Source: a virus
Reading direction: 5' to 3' (one strand)
Length of the DNA: 60,840 bases
Virus record (IMG/VR): IMGVR_UViG_3300021335_001607
Span: 1 to 60,840 of that record
Below the pieces are notes generated by a model. It saw only the letters and a program-made list of their open reading frames with translations, was not told the DNA's origin and did no database searches. This document shows positions 49,255 through 57,186 of this stretch, piece after piece (position 1 is the first letter of the stretch; each line of letters starts with the position of its first letter). Made by a program: the position numbers and the translations under genes.

Positions 49255-50029
49255 AGGTATTTTTGAAGAAGTACAAAGATTTACAGATTACGATTATGCA
49301 TTAGTACACTTATTTGAAGAAGATGAAGAATACTTACGTCAATTTAAACAAGCAGCGCTAAAAGGTAGAGAAATAATTTTAGATAACTCTATTTTTGAAT
49401 TAGAAGAGGCTTTCGATGCAGATAAATTTAACAAGTGGGTTAACGAACTTAAACCTACATGGTACATAGTTCCTGATGCTTTGGAAGATGCTACTAAAAC
49501 TTGCGATCAAATGGAAGACTGGAATAATAAAGGTCTTGGTTATAAAGGTAGTGGTAAGATAGGAGTAGTACAAGGTAAAACTTATGATGAAATAGTAGAT
49601 TGTTATAACTATATGAATAAATCAGCAGATGTAGACATGATTGCTATCTCTTTTGATTATTCGTATTATACACATTCTGTTCCTCATGCTAACAAGTATG
49701 TTAGCTGGATGCTAGGACGTGTTAAGCTACTAGGAGACTTACTTAGAGACGGTGTAATAAATACTACAAAGCCTCATCACTTACTAGGTTGTAGTTTACC
49801 TCAAGAATTTAGTTTTTATAAGCATTCCGATTACGATTGGATATATTCACTTGATACTTCAAATCCTGTTGTACACGGTATTAAAGGCATAACATATGGT
49901 TCAGATGGACTATGGTCTAAAGAAAGACAGAAGTTACATGAATTAATAAATTCAGATATTGACGAGCATCAGTTAGGAACTATTAGAAATAATATTCAAA
50001 AATTTAAATGGTACACAAATGGGAACTAA
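49226..50029 (+). CDS. dpdA: DpdA-like DNA 7-deazaguanine transglycosylase
   Basis: A 267-residue protein of the tRNA-guanine transglycosylase superfamily, matching the phage DNA-type enzyme that exchanges guanine for a 7-deazaguanine in DNA. Diagnostic segments are the start KIAHESPKGIFEEVQRFTDY, the base-binding ILDNSIFEL (residues 51-59, with D53), VVQGKTYDEIVDCY, AISFDYSYY, and SLDTSNPVVHGI near residues 208-220, which probably holds the nucleophilic Asp. It lacks the tRNA-binding PUA domain of host Tgt. Its substrate is supplied by FolE, QueD, QueE, QueC and probably QueF in this window. It overlaps the small gene upstream and the formyltransferase downstream. Confidence 0.85.
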   Translation: MIKIAHESPKGIFEEVQRFTDYDYALVHLFEEDEEYLRQFKQAALKGREIILDNSIFELEEAFDADKFNKWVNELKPTWYIVPDALEDATKTCDQMEDWNNKGLGYKGSGKIGVVQGKTYDEIVDCYNYMNKSADVDMIAISFDYSYYTHSVPHANKYVSWMLGRVKLLGDLLRDGVINTTKPHHLLGCSLPQEFSFYKHSDYDWIYSLDTSNPVVHGIKGITYGSDGLWSKERQKLHELINSDIDEHQLGTIRNNIQKFKWYTNGN

Positions 50030-50555
50030 AGTATGGATAGCATTTTTTAGTCAGACAGGTGCTGAAATAGCTGATATAGCAGAATCACTAGGTAGATGGC
50101 CAGATAGGATAATTACTAATGATAGACCTGAACATCTTAGAACTATTGATGAAAGAATAGAAAAGAAAGGTTACTTTACTATGAGTAATAAACCTTCGTT
50201 AGATGAATATGAAGATACCTTAGTATACTTTCCAGAAGCATTGGTCACTTTACATGGATGGCTTAGAATAATGCCTCCTGAGATTTGTGAAAGATTTAAT
50301 ATAATTAACGGTCACCCAGGCCTTATAACCGAGTATCCAGAGCTTAAAGGTAAAGATCCTCAAATAAGAGCTTTTGAAGGAAAGTACCCAGTTGTTGGCA
50401 CAGTATTACATAGAGTAGTAGCAGGTGTAGATGAAGGAAAAGTAATTTCTGAAGAGAGATTTAATAATTTTAATTTGGAGCTTAATGATTTATTTCGTAT
50501 CTTAAGAGATAGAGGGTTATATATGTGGTGTAACTTCCTAAAAACGGTTTTATGA
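50019..50555 (+). CDS. formyltransferase-like protein (PurN/Fmt family)
   Basis: A 178-residue protein with the full formyltransferase triad: N97 and H99 in INGHPG, and D138 in VAGVDEGKV, with H131 in the preceding GTVLHRV segment. It would transfer a formyl group from 10-formyltetrahydrofolate to an amine. Gene position directly after the DpdA-like gene (11-base overlap), with QueF 0.9 kb further on, suggests that the amine is the aminomethyl group of preQ1, free or already in DNA. Formylated preQ1 in phage DNA has been reported, as I recall; this gene is a candidate for that step. A role in purine synthesis is the alternative. Confidence 0.8.
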   Translation: MGTKVWIAFFSQTGAEIADIAESLGRWPDRIITNDRPEHLRTIDERIEKKGYFTMSNKPSLDEYEDTLVYFPEALVTLHGWLRIMPPEICERFNIINGHPGLITEYPELKGKDPQIRAFEGKYPVVGTVLHRVVAGVDEGKVISEERFNNFNLELNDLFRILRDRGLYMWCNFLKTVL

Positions 50556-51073
50556 TAAAAAGAATAGCATTAGTAGGAGCAAGTAGTACAGGTAAGACTA
50601 CTGTTTACGAATTACTTAAAAATAAATTACCTAAGTATGAGTTTATTAATGAATCTACTAGAACAGTAGGTAGTTACGGATTTCCTATTAATGAAAAAGG
50701 TACCGATGCTACTCAATTAGCTATTAGTAGTTTTCATTTGGAAGCTTTACTTCAACCTTATAACTTAGTATTAGATAGATGTTATATGGATGTTTTAGTT
50801 TACTCTAGATTTATGAAAGGAGTAACTACATATACGAACGATTATATAGAAGATACTTGGAATAGAATAAAGAGCGAATATACTCATTATGTTTACTTCC
50901 CTATTGAATTCGATTCAGTAGACGATGGAGTTAGAAGTGTAGATGAACAATGGAGAAAGGAAATAGATAGTGAGTTTAAAGCTGTTCTTGAAGGTGTACG
51001 TCAACCTTATTTGACGATAACTGGTTCCCCTATGCAAAGGGTAGAACAAATTTTAGATTTTATAAATGTTTAG
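50552..51073 (+). CDS. P-loop kinase-like ATPase (NadR/AAA_28-type)
   Basis: A 173-residue P-loop protein. Walker A is GASSTGKTT (residues about 9-17), INESTRTVGSYGFP is a probable substrate-binding segment, and LVLDRCYMDVLVYSRF holds a Walker B-like Asp-Arg. The pattern is that of the NadR ribosylnicotinamide kinase-type and AAA_28 family. It may phosphorylate a nucleoside or nucleoside monophosphate. It overlaps the formyltransferase and the nuclease genes by 4 and 8 bases. Substrate is not readable. Confidence 0.72.
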   Translation: MIKRIALVGASSTGKTTVYELLKNKLPKYEFINESTRTVGSYGFPINEKGTDATQLAISSFHLEALLQPYNLVLDRCYMDVLVYSRFMKGVTTYTNDYIEDTWNRIKSEYTHYVYFPIEFDSVDDGVRSVDEQWRKEIDSEFKAVLEGVRQPYLTITGSPMQRVEQILDFINV

Positions 51074-51437
51074 ATACGGAGCAAAATTATTAAGAGTAGT
51101 TGATGGTGACACAGCAGATGTTATGATCGACTTAGGATTCAGTACTTGGGTTAAAGCAAGGCTTAGATTCAAAGGTGTAGATACCTGGGAAAAGAGAACT
51201 AGAAATTTAGAAGAAAAAGCTAAAGGTATATTAGCTTCTGAATTTACAAAAAAACACTTAGAGCTAAATGATGGTAAATTTATCATTCAGTCCTACGGTA
51301 AAGGTAAGTATGGAAGAGTACTTGCAGAGATTTTTATTGATCTCGATGGAGAAGAAACCTCTTTAAATAAACTATTAATAGAAAATGGTCACGCTTATGT
51401 TTACGAAGGTGGCAAAAAACAATTATTTAAAGGATAA
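51066..51437 (+). CDS. staphylococcal nuclease-like thermonuclease
   Basis: A 123-residue nuclease of the SNase family, which cuts DNA and RNA with calcium. Asp residues in VVDGDTADV (residues 12-20), the R-x-R-x-x-G-V-D-x-x-E segment (LRFKGVDTWE, about 33-42) and the catalytic Arg in KYGRVLAEI are present. There is no signal peptide, so it would act inside the cell, perhaps on host DNA while the phage DNA is modified. It overlaps the kinase gene by 8 bases and ends 4 bases before queF. Confidence 0.82.
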   Translation: MFRYGAKLLRVVDGDTADVMIDLGFSTWVKARLRFKGVDTWEKRTRNLEEKAKGILASEFTKKHLELNDGKFIIQSYGKGKYGRVLAEIFIDLDGEETSLNKLLIENGHAYVYEGGKKQLFKG

Positions 51438-51441
51438 AAAT

Positions 51442-52353
51442 ATGGCAGAAGTTAAAAATTATCAAGAAGTAGTAGACATTGCGTCTAAACACTTAGGAAA
51501 AGTAGGCGGTGACGGGTATAAAGATACCTACGCACCAGAGTTATTAGTTAAAGTACCTCGTTATTTGAATAGAGAAGGATACGGATTAACTGATAAAGAT
51601 TTTGTAGGAGTAGATACTTGGAACTGTTACGAAGTATCAGCTATTACTAAAAAAGGATTACCTGTAGCAGGTATGTTAAAAATTGTATGTCCTTCAGATT
51701 CTGAATATCACGTAGAATCTAAATCTATTAAGTTATACCTAAATTCTTTTAATATGACTAGATTAGGAGAAACTTCTGTAGATTGTATTTTAGAGATTGA
51801 AGAAAGAGTAAAAACTGATTTAGATAAGTTACTTGAAACTAATACTACTGTAAGCTTTTACACTGATTTAGACGACGGTAAAGAATTATCTTTTGAAGGA
51901 TATGAAGATTTAGGAGATATAGTAGATTTAGACCAAATAGATTTTACAGCTTTTCAGTCTGATGCTTCTCAATTACTTATAGAAGATACCTCAGAAACTC
52001 CTAAAGAAATAAAATTAAGATCTAACTTATTAAGATCTAACTGTAGAGTAACTAATCAACCAGATTGGGGTGATGTATTTATTAGAATGAACGGTAAAAA
52101 TTTACCTGCAGTAGATTCGGTAGCAAAATATATCGTATCTCATAGAACCGTTAGTCACTTTCATGAAGAGATTTGCGAAATGGTATTTAAGCATTTAATG
52201 GATGCATATCAACCTGATGATTTAATGGTATCATGCTTATATACTAGAAGAGGAGGATTAGATATAAATCCTATTAGAGCAACTCACTCAAGGTTTATTC
52301 CTGACTTCTTTACTGATACAGATTACAGAATTCAAAAAACATTAAGACAGTAA
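51442..52353 (+). CDS. queF: QueF-like preQ0 reductase (two-domain type)
   Basis: A 303-residue NADPH-dependent enzyme that would reduce the nitrile of preQ0 to the aminomethyl group of preQ1. It is the long type: the QueF substrate motif is ESKSIKLYLNSF at residues 92-103, and the catalytic C201 and D208 lie in RSNCRVTNQPDWG. YTRRGGLDINPIRA closes the family pattern. Start ATG 51442 is chosen over 51385, which lies inside the nuclease gene and adds 19 unrelated residues. Together with QueC and DpdA it shows that the phage goes beyond preQ0. Its last base overlaps the next start. Confidence 0.9.
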   Translation: MAEVKNYQEVVDIASKHLGKVGGDGYKDTYAPELLVKVPRYLNREGYGLTDKDFVGVDTWNCYEVSAITKKGLPVAGMLKIVCPSDSEYHVESKSIKLYLNSFNMTRLGETSVDCILEIEERVKTDLDKLLETNTTVSFYTDLDDGKELSFEGYEDLGDIVDLDQIDFTAFQSDASQLLIEDTSETPKEIKLRSNLLRSNCRVTNQPDWGDVFIRMNGKNLPAVDSVAKYIVSHRTVSHFHEEICEMVFKHLMDAYQPDDLMVSCLYTRRGGLDINPIRATHSRFIPDFFTDTDYRIQKTLRQ

Positions 52354-52613
52354 TGGCTGAAGTTATAATTGAAGAAGAAAAAGAGTTAATTGCTAAAAGA
52401 AAAGCACCCGGTGATAATTGGATTCTGGAAAGAGATCAATCTACCGTTATAGAGGGATTAGTTATGGCATTAACTATGTACATGAGAGCAACTAAATTCA
52501 AAGGTGAATATAGATTAGCTCCTTTAGACGGTAAACTTTATGCTATTAAAAAACATGAAATTGAAATCGAAGAAGAAGAACCAATGAAATTTGACCTATA
52601 CGGGGAATACTAA
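52353..52613 (+). CDS. small acidic hypothetical protein
   Basis: An 86-residue protein, acidic at both ends (EVIIEEEKEL at the start, EIEIEEEEP near the end). A central helical part (VIEGLVMALTMYMRATKF) is amphipathic and could form a dimer. It starts at the last base of queF, and its last base overlaps the next start. No motif is recognised; a partner or regulatory role within the operon is possible. Confidence 0.6.
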   Translation: MAEVIIEEEKELIAKRKAPGDNWILERDQSTVIEGLVMALTMYMRATKFKGEYRLAPLDGKLYAIKKHEIEIEEEEPMKFDLYGEY

Positions 52614-53191
52614 TGTCCAGACTGTTAAAGAAGTACTCACTTAAATACCAATATTTACAACTTGAATTAGAAGATACTCAAGAAGAGTATGATCTACAAG
52701 AAGTAGAGTGGAAAGAAATATTTGGAAAGTACTTCAATAACATTAAAACTGAAATGTGGGTTAATCAAGAAACTGGAGAGATGCGAGATAAACCTCCCGG
52801 TGAAGAAGAAAAAAAGAAGTCGAAAGAGAAAGCATCTAAAGTAAAGAAACTGTATCGTTCGGCTTCTAAAATAGCCCACCCTGACAGAGGAGGAAGTGAA
52901 GAGGAATTTAACAACTTAAAAAACTGTTATGAAAGTAACGATTTATTAGGGCTCATATCCTATGCTTCTGAAAAAGATATTCCTTTTCAAGTTGAGGAAG
53001 AAGATAGAGAGTTATTAGAATTAAGTTGTAAATCTGTACAAGGAAATATTCGTAAACTTCGTACATCATTAATTTGGAATTTTTTTAACGGGGATGACCA
53101 AATGAAAACTAGGGTTATTGCTCAATTAGAATTAGAGCATAAAATTAAGATAGACTCTGCAGAGATACTCAAGGAACTTTCTAACAAATAA
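52613..53191 (+). CDS. J-domain-like protein
   Basis: A 192-residue protein. The HPD tripeptide at residues 89-91 in YRSASKIAHPDRGGSEEEF, followed by NNLKNCYESND, is the signature of DnaJ J-domains, which stimulate Hsp70 ATPase. Residues 1-70 form a highly charged helix, and the C-terminal 80 residues are also helical. Such phage J-proteins could recruit host DnaK to phage replication or virion factors. The Hsp20/GroES/GroEL genes lie 3.5 kb downstream. It overlaps the gene before by one base; a promoter follows its stop. Confidence 0.75.
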   Translation: MSRLLKKYSLKYQYLQLELEDTQEEYDLQEVEWKEIFGKYFNNIKTEMWVNQETGEMRDKPPGEEEKKKSKEKASKVKKLYRSASKIAHPDRGGSEEEFNNLKNCYESNDLLGLISYASEKDIPFQVEEEDRELLELSCKSVQGNIRKLRTSLIWNFFNGDDQMKTRVIAQLELEHKIKIDSAEILKELSNK

Positions 53192-53192
53192 G

Positions 53193-53222
53193 TTGCTTCC
53201 CTGCATATTTTTTCTTATATTT
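53193..53222 (+). promoter_or_regulatory. host-type promoter (TTG-N20-TATATTT)
   Basis: TTG 53193-53195 just after the J-domain gene stop, 20-base spacer ending TTCT, TATATTT 53216-53222, 29 bases before the next ATG. It would drive the small gene and the main DNA polymerase. Confidence 0.7.
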
Positions 53223-53251
53223 AGTTATAAATAATTAGTAAAATAAAGGTT

Positions 53252-53728
53252 ATGGCGTATTACAATAATTACGAAGACGAGCGAAGACAGAAAGCTTGGT
53301 TGGTCGATTTCATTCTAAAGATTACCAATAGAGAAAATGACGAAATACTTTCTAAAGTACTTTGGGATGTGGAAGTAGGAACATTAGCTGAAATGTTCTT
53401 TAAAAGAAAGTATAATTTACTTTCCAGCCTTACAGGTGATTATGAAGATTTTGCAAACGGTGATGATTCTAAAACGGGTACTGATCAAGATTATCAGGAG
53501 ACCCATAATATGTTCCCAACTTCATATAGAATATTTTTTAGAAAATGTGGGAAAAAACACGGTGATATCAGAGGATTAGCTTTTAATAGAAGAGCAAACA
53601 GAATTGATGAATTTCATGTACCAAAAGGTTGTTTTCCTGATAATATTTCCATATCTTATAAGAAAGGAAGTAATGAAGTGTTTGGTAAATATAAAGATAA
53701 TTTAGTAAGAAGTTATATATGGGAATAG
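53252..53728 (+). CDS. hypothetical protein before DNA polymerase
   Basis: A 158-residue protein I do not recognise. It has an acidic stretch (DYEDFANGDDSKTGTDQDY, residues about 64-82) and a basic, beta-type second half (SYRIFFRKCGKKHGDIRGLA). No nuclease or NTPase motif is clear. It is the first gene after a host-type promoter and overlaps the polymerase start by 10 bases, so a replication accessory role is likely by context only. Confidence 0.6.
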   Translation: MAYYNNYEDERRQKAWLVDFILKITNRENDEILSKVLWDVEVGTLAEMFFKRKYNLLSSLTGDYEDFANGDDSKTGTDQDYQETHNMFPTSYRIFFRKCGKKHGDIRGLAFNRRANRIDEFHVPKGCFPDNISISYKKGSNEVFGKYKDNLVRSYIWE

Positions 53729-56106
53729 AAAAAAAGTATTATACAGTCCAAGACTCAGAGACTTTAAAGTTAATGTTTCAACACATACAAGAGTCAGAAG
53801 TGATAGCAGTCGATACTGAAACGACTGGACTTAATCCTAGGAAAGATAAAATTATTGGATGGTCTATATCCGGTGATGAAGGTATAGGTTTTTACCTACC
53901 TACTTTAGTATTTGATTATGAGAAAGATGAGTTAGTTCTTCAAACTATTGATGATACTTCTACAGAGCTTTTATCAAGAAATCTACTTAAAGGGCTACTA
54001 GGAAAAAAACTTGTATTCCATAACGCTTCGTTTGACGTTCAGTTTATTAAAAATTACTTCGGTGTAGACTTACTTCCTGACGTATGGGTTGATACTGGAC
54101 TACTTGTTCATACTGTTTATGAAGAAGGTGCTTTTGGTTTCGGTAATCCTTTTGGACTAAAGTCCATAGCGATAATGAACCAAAAGGCTCTAGGGCTTGA
54201 TGTAGAAAAAGCTGCTAATGAAGAACAAGTTGAACTAAAAGAAAGTATTAAAAAGAATGGAGGATCCGTCACTAAAGAAAGCTTTCAGATCTATAAAGCT
54301 GATCTGGACATTCTTAGTAAGTATGCTTCTGCTGATACCGACCTTACTCTACGTATATGTAATTTATACTTGGGAAAACTTAAAGAGGAAGGATTAGAGA
54401 AGTTTTTCTTTGAAGATGAGGTTATGCCTATCTACAGAGAAGTAACTGTGCCTATGGAAGCACAGGGAGTAGATTTAGATGTAGAGTTAATTGAAAGGAT
54501 ACATACTGAAATTACTGAAGATCAAGCTAAAAATAAAGAGATAGTAATGAAATCTTTACTTGACGTACCTGAGGTTAAAGCCTGGGTAGTAGATACTGCT
54601 ACCGATGCTTATCCTCCGTCTCATAAAGGTAACTTTGCTCAACGACTAGTACAGCGTTATTCTCTTCCTTTGCCTAAATCTGATAAAACTGGTAAATATT
54701 CTCTTACTCAGAAGAATATAGAGGAGTTAGAGGATTCTAAGATTAAGGAATTCTTACTTACAGGTGATTTAGAGTTAATAGACGAAGTAGAGAGAGCTAG
54801 GATATCTATGTCATTATGGAAAGAAGCTAATGATGGTGAATACCTTAATATTCAATCTAAAAAGCACTTAGGTGAGATTGTGTTTAAGTATATGGGAATT
54901 AAACCTAAAGTATCAGGAGCTAATACTAAATCTGGTAGAGATAAATTTGATATGTCTATGGTAGAAGAGTTAGCAAAGACGTACCCTTGGGCTGAGAACT
55001 TACGTATATATAATAAGTTACTTAAGATAAAATCTACTTACGTAGACAGGTTTAGAGACCGTCAGGAAGACGGTAGATACTATTTCTACTTCAAGCAAAA
55101 TGGTACTGTATCTGGTCGATACGGTTCTGATGCTCAACAGTTACCGAAGCCCCTAGAAGAAGGAGAAGATGCTCCTGTAATCATGAAGTATGTGAATATA
55201 GTTAGAGAGTTCTTAATTGCCGGACCTGGTAGAAAGGTTATTGATGCGGATTACGAATCTCTAGAACCTCACTGCTTTGCTAGCGTTACAGGAGATAAAG
55301 CTCTTCAAGAGATCTTTAATAAAGGATGGGACTTCTATTCTACTGTAGCTATAAAAACTGAGAAGCTAAACGAGCAAAGAGATAGATTCCCTAACGGAGT
55401 CTCAGCTGATAAAAAAGCTGATAACTATCTTAAGAAGTTAGAACCTGTTGCTCGTAATAAAGCTAAAGCTTACTCATTAGGTATTGCATACGGTATGGAA
55501 GCATATGCTCTTAAAATGACTTTAGATGTAGATCAAAAGACTGCTGAAGGACTTATTAAAGGTTACTTAGATGGTTTTCCTGAACTAGCAGCATGGAGAG
55601 AAAGATCAAGAGAAATGGTTAAGGCTTACGGTAAGATAGAAAACTATGTAGGACGTGTACGTCACTTACCTAAAGTTAAACGTATATATGAGCAGGTTGG
55701 AGATCGTATGATGGATTGGAGATATAGAAAGCAACTAGAAACTCAGATACCTACTAAAACTAATCCAAAGACTGGTAAAATAATATCTCCTAGAGATCAA
55801 GTAACTCAAGCATATAGAGATTATCGTAACGGCCTTAATAACTGTCTTAACTTTCAATTGCAGTCATTAGCAGCTGCAGTAGTGAATAGAGCAGCTCTTG
55901 TTATTAACCGTAAAGCTAAAGAGTTAGGTATCGATGCTATATGCCAGGCACAGGTTCATGATCAATTGATAATCAACGTAGCTGAAAAAGATGCTGAAAG
56001 ATTTGCTCCTTACGTTCAAGAGATAATGGAGAATACAACTAAACTACCTGGAGTAACTTTGAAAGCTCCACCAGAGATTGCTAATAATTGGTCAGAAGGA
56101 CATTAA
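53719..56106 (+). CDS. DNA polymerase I-like replicative polymerase (family A, with 3'-5' exonuclease)
   Basis: A 795-residue polymerase and the likely replicase. Proofreading exonuclease motifs are AVDTETTGL (D32, E34), LVFHNASFDVQF, and YASADTDLT. Polymerase motif A is VIDADYESLEPHCFA (about residues 506-520), motif B is KAKAYSLGIAYG, and motif C is QVHDQLIIN (around residue 746). No 5'-3' exonuclease domain is fused; that function is provided by the FEN at 33122. T4 itself uses a family B enzyme, so this lineage has replaced it. The gene overlaps the preceding one by 10 bases and the next by one. Confidence 0.92.
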   Translation: MGIEKKYYTVQDSETLKLMFQHIQESEVIAVDTETTGLNPRKDKIIGWSISGDEGIGFYLPTLVFDYEKDELVLQTIDDTSTELLSRNLLKGLLGKKLVFHNASFDVQFIKNYFGVDLLPDVWVDTGLLVHTVYEEGAFGFGNPFGLKSIAIMNQKALGLDVEKAANEEQVELKESIKKNGGSVTKESFQIYKADLDILSKYASADTDLTLRICNLYLGKLKEEGLEKFFFEDEVMPIYREVTVPMEAQGVDLDVELIERIHTEITEDQAKNKEIVMKSLLDVPEVKAWVVDTATDAYPPSHKGNFAQRLVQRYSLPLPKSDKTGKYSLTQKNIEELEDSKIKEFLLTGDLELIDEVERARISMSLWKEANDGEYLNIQSKKHLGEIVFKYMGIKPKVSGANTKSGRDKFDMSMVEELAKTYPWAENLRIYNKLLKIKSTYVDRFRDRQEDGRYYFYFKQNGTVSGRYGSDAQQLPKPLEEGEDAPVIMKYVNIVREFLIAGPGRKVIDADYESLEPHCFASVTGDKALQEIFNKGWDFYSTVAIKTEKLNEQRDRFPNGVSADKKADNYLKKLEPVARNKAKAYSLGIAYGMEAYALKMTLDVDQKTAEGLIKGYLDGFPELAAWRERSREMVKAYGKIENYVGRVRHLPKVKRIYEQVGDRMMDWRYRKQLETQIPTKTNPKTGKIISPRDQVTQAYRDYRNGLNNCLNFQLQSLAAAVVNRAALVINRKAKELGIDAICQAQVHDQLIINVAEKDAERFAPYVQEIMENTTKLPGVTLKAPPEIANNWSEGH

Positions 56107-56636
56107 TGGAAGGTATACTTATCATATCAGGTCCTAGAACTGGCAGTACTTATCTCGGTAACGAATTAAGTAAAAATTATGACTTTAAGTTCATTAGTGA
56201 ACCAAGAGACATAAAACATCTAAAGAAGGTTAAATGTATTAAATTAATACCTTTTAAAACTGTTGATTATACGTTAGATGATATAGTAGATTTTAGTAAG
56301 CGGTTTAGTAATATTATTTTACTACAACGTAAAGATAAAATTGCTCAAGCAGAATCTTGGCAAGCGCTACACGGAATGAAATACCTAAAACAAGGAGATC
56401 ATTTGAAATGGCAAGCAGGAACTATAGAACCTAAATACCCTTTAGAGTTTTATGTTGATAAAATAAAGTACTTAGATGAGAAAATAGAATGGTTATCGGA
56501 AAAACTAAATATTCCAATCTCATTTTATGAGGATATATTCTATAAAGCTAAAGTACCTTACGATTTAATTTTTAAACCAGATCTAAGTAAGAGACTTAGA
56601 CAAGAACAGAAAAACAAAAAACAACGATATTTATAA
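56106..56636 (+). CDS. short sulfotransferase-like P-loop protein
   Basis: A 176-residue protein with the PAPS-loop-like segment ISGPRTGSTYLGNEL near its start and ISEPRDIKH, then NIILLQRKDKIAQAESWQAL, matching the second binding region. It resembles the protein at 41168 (PRTGST loop, 217 residues) but is shorter. I start it at ATG 56106, which overlaps the polymerase stop by one base; TTG 56088 is a weaker option. It is probably a carbohydrate sulfotransferase or related P-loop protein. A late-type motif overlaps its stop codon. Confidence 0.65.
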   Translation: MEGILIISGPRTGSTYLGNELSKNYDFKFISEPRDIKHLKKVKCIKLIPFKTVDYTLDDIVDFSKRFSNIILLQRKDKIAQAESWQALHGMKYLKQGDHLKWQAGTIEPKYPLEFYVDKIKYLDEKIEWLSEKLNIPISFYEDIFYKAKVPYDLIFKPDLSKRLRQEQKNKKQRYL

Positions 56637-56637
56637 T
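56627..56637 (+). promoter_or_regulatory. late-type motif ATATTTATAAT before chaperone genes
   Basis: Overlaps the stop codon of the sulfotransferase-like gene and lies 74 bases before the Hsp20 start. The 75-base gap that follows also has a run of nine Ts but no TTG/TATATT pair, so this motif is the only promoter candidate for Hsp20. Confidence 0.35.
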
Positions 56638-56711
56638 AAATGAGAAACAGCCCAGAGCGTTTTAATTTTTTTTTAACCCGACGATCTTAGGACGTCACAA
56701 ATTTAAATGAT

Positions 56712-57122
56712 ATGAGTACATTATTTTTAGAACGAAATCCGTTCGACATTTTAGTAAGGAATTTTTTCCAAGAAGCAGGAGCATATAAGCCTCTTGCAGA
56801 ATCCAAATTACCCCACCCTTTAGATATTTACGAAAGAGACAATGGTCTAGGCATTGATATTGCCTGTACTGGAATCTCTAAAGAAGATATCGAAATTCTT
56901 ATTGAGGGTAATATAATCAGAGTAAATTACGAAAGACCAAAAGCTGAATTAGACGATGTCTATATCCATAAAGGTATTGCCAAACGCTCATTCAACTTAG
57001 GTTGGAAAATTGATAGTAAGTTTAACTTAAGTAAGGCAACAGCTGACTTTAAAAACGGACTATTGCAAATTGTTATACCTTATGCTAAAGGTTTAGAGCC
57101 AAAAACTTTAAAAATTAGCTAA
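56712..57122 (+). CDS. small heat shock protein (Hsp20/alpha-crystallin family)
   Basis: A 136-residue small heat shock protein that would hold unfolding proteins until other chaperones act. The alpha-crystallin domain spans about residues 35-125 (DIYERDNGLGIDIACTGISK, then EDIEILIEGNIIRVNYERP). The family's end motif appears in ATADFKNGLLQIVIPYA, close to the usual A-x-x-x-x-G-V-L pattern. The C-terminal LKIS stands for the I-x-I tail. A terminator follows the stop. Hsp20 genes are known in T4-like marine phages; here GroES and GroEL follow it. Confidence 0.9.
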   Translation: MSTLFLERNPFDILVRNFFQEAGAYKPLAESKLPHPLDIYERDNGLGIDIACTGISKEDIEILIEGNIIRVNYERPKAELDDVYIHKGIAKRSFNLGWKIDSKFNLSKATADFKNGLLQIVIPYAKGLEPKTLKIS

Positions 57123-57124
57123 AT

Positions 57125-57147
57125 AAACCAGCTCTGGGTTTGTTTTT
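57125..57147 (+). terminator. weak intrinsic terminator after Hsp20 gene
   Basis: A 5-base-pair stem (AAACC/GGTTT) with a 7-base loop, followed by G and TTTTT. It lies 2 bases after the Hsp20 stop and overlaps the -33 box of the groES promoter. The stem is weak, so termination would be partial. Confidence 0.5.
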
Positions 57148-57168
57148 CAAATAAAAGTTCTTATATTA
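57140..57168 (+). promoter_or_regulatory. host-type promoter (TTG-N19-TATATTA) for groES-groEL
   Basis: TTG 57140-57142, 19-base spacer ending GTTCT, TATATTA 57162-57168, 18 bases before the groES ATG. It gives the chaperonin pair its own transcription start separate from Hsp20. Confidence 0.65.
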
Positions 57169-57186
57169 ATATAAATAAAAAGATTT

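Noticed and set aside
51385-51441. Upstream ATG for QueF inside the nuclease gene
   Set aside because: It adds 19 residues read out of frame from the nuclease gene; the ATG at 51442 gives a normal QueF start and a 4-base gap.
56088-56105. TTG start for the short sulfotransferase-like gene
   Set aside because: ATG 56106 overlaps the polymerase stop by one base and starts directly before the P-loop; TTG is weaker.
56637-56711. Possible structured regulatory RNA before Hsp20
   Set aside because: The 75 bases contain a T9 run and short GC patches but no convincing hairpin or thermosensor pairing to the start region that I could draw by eye.
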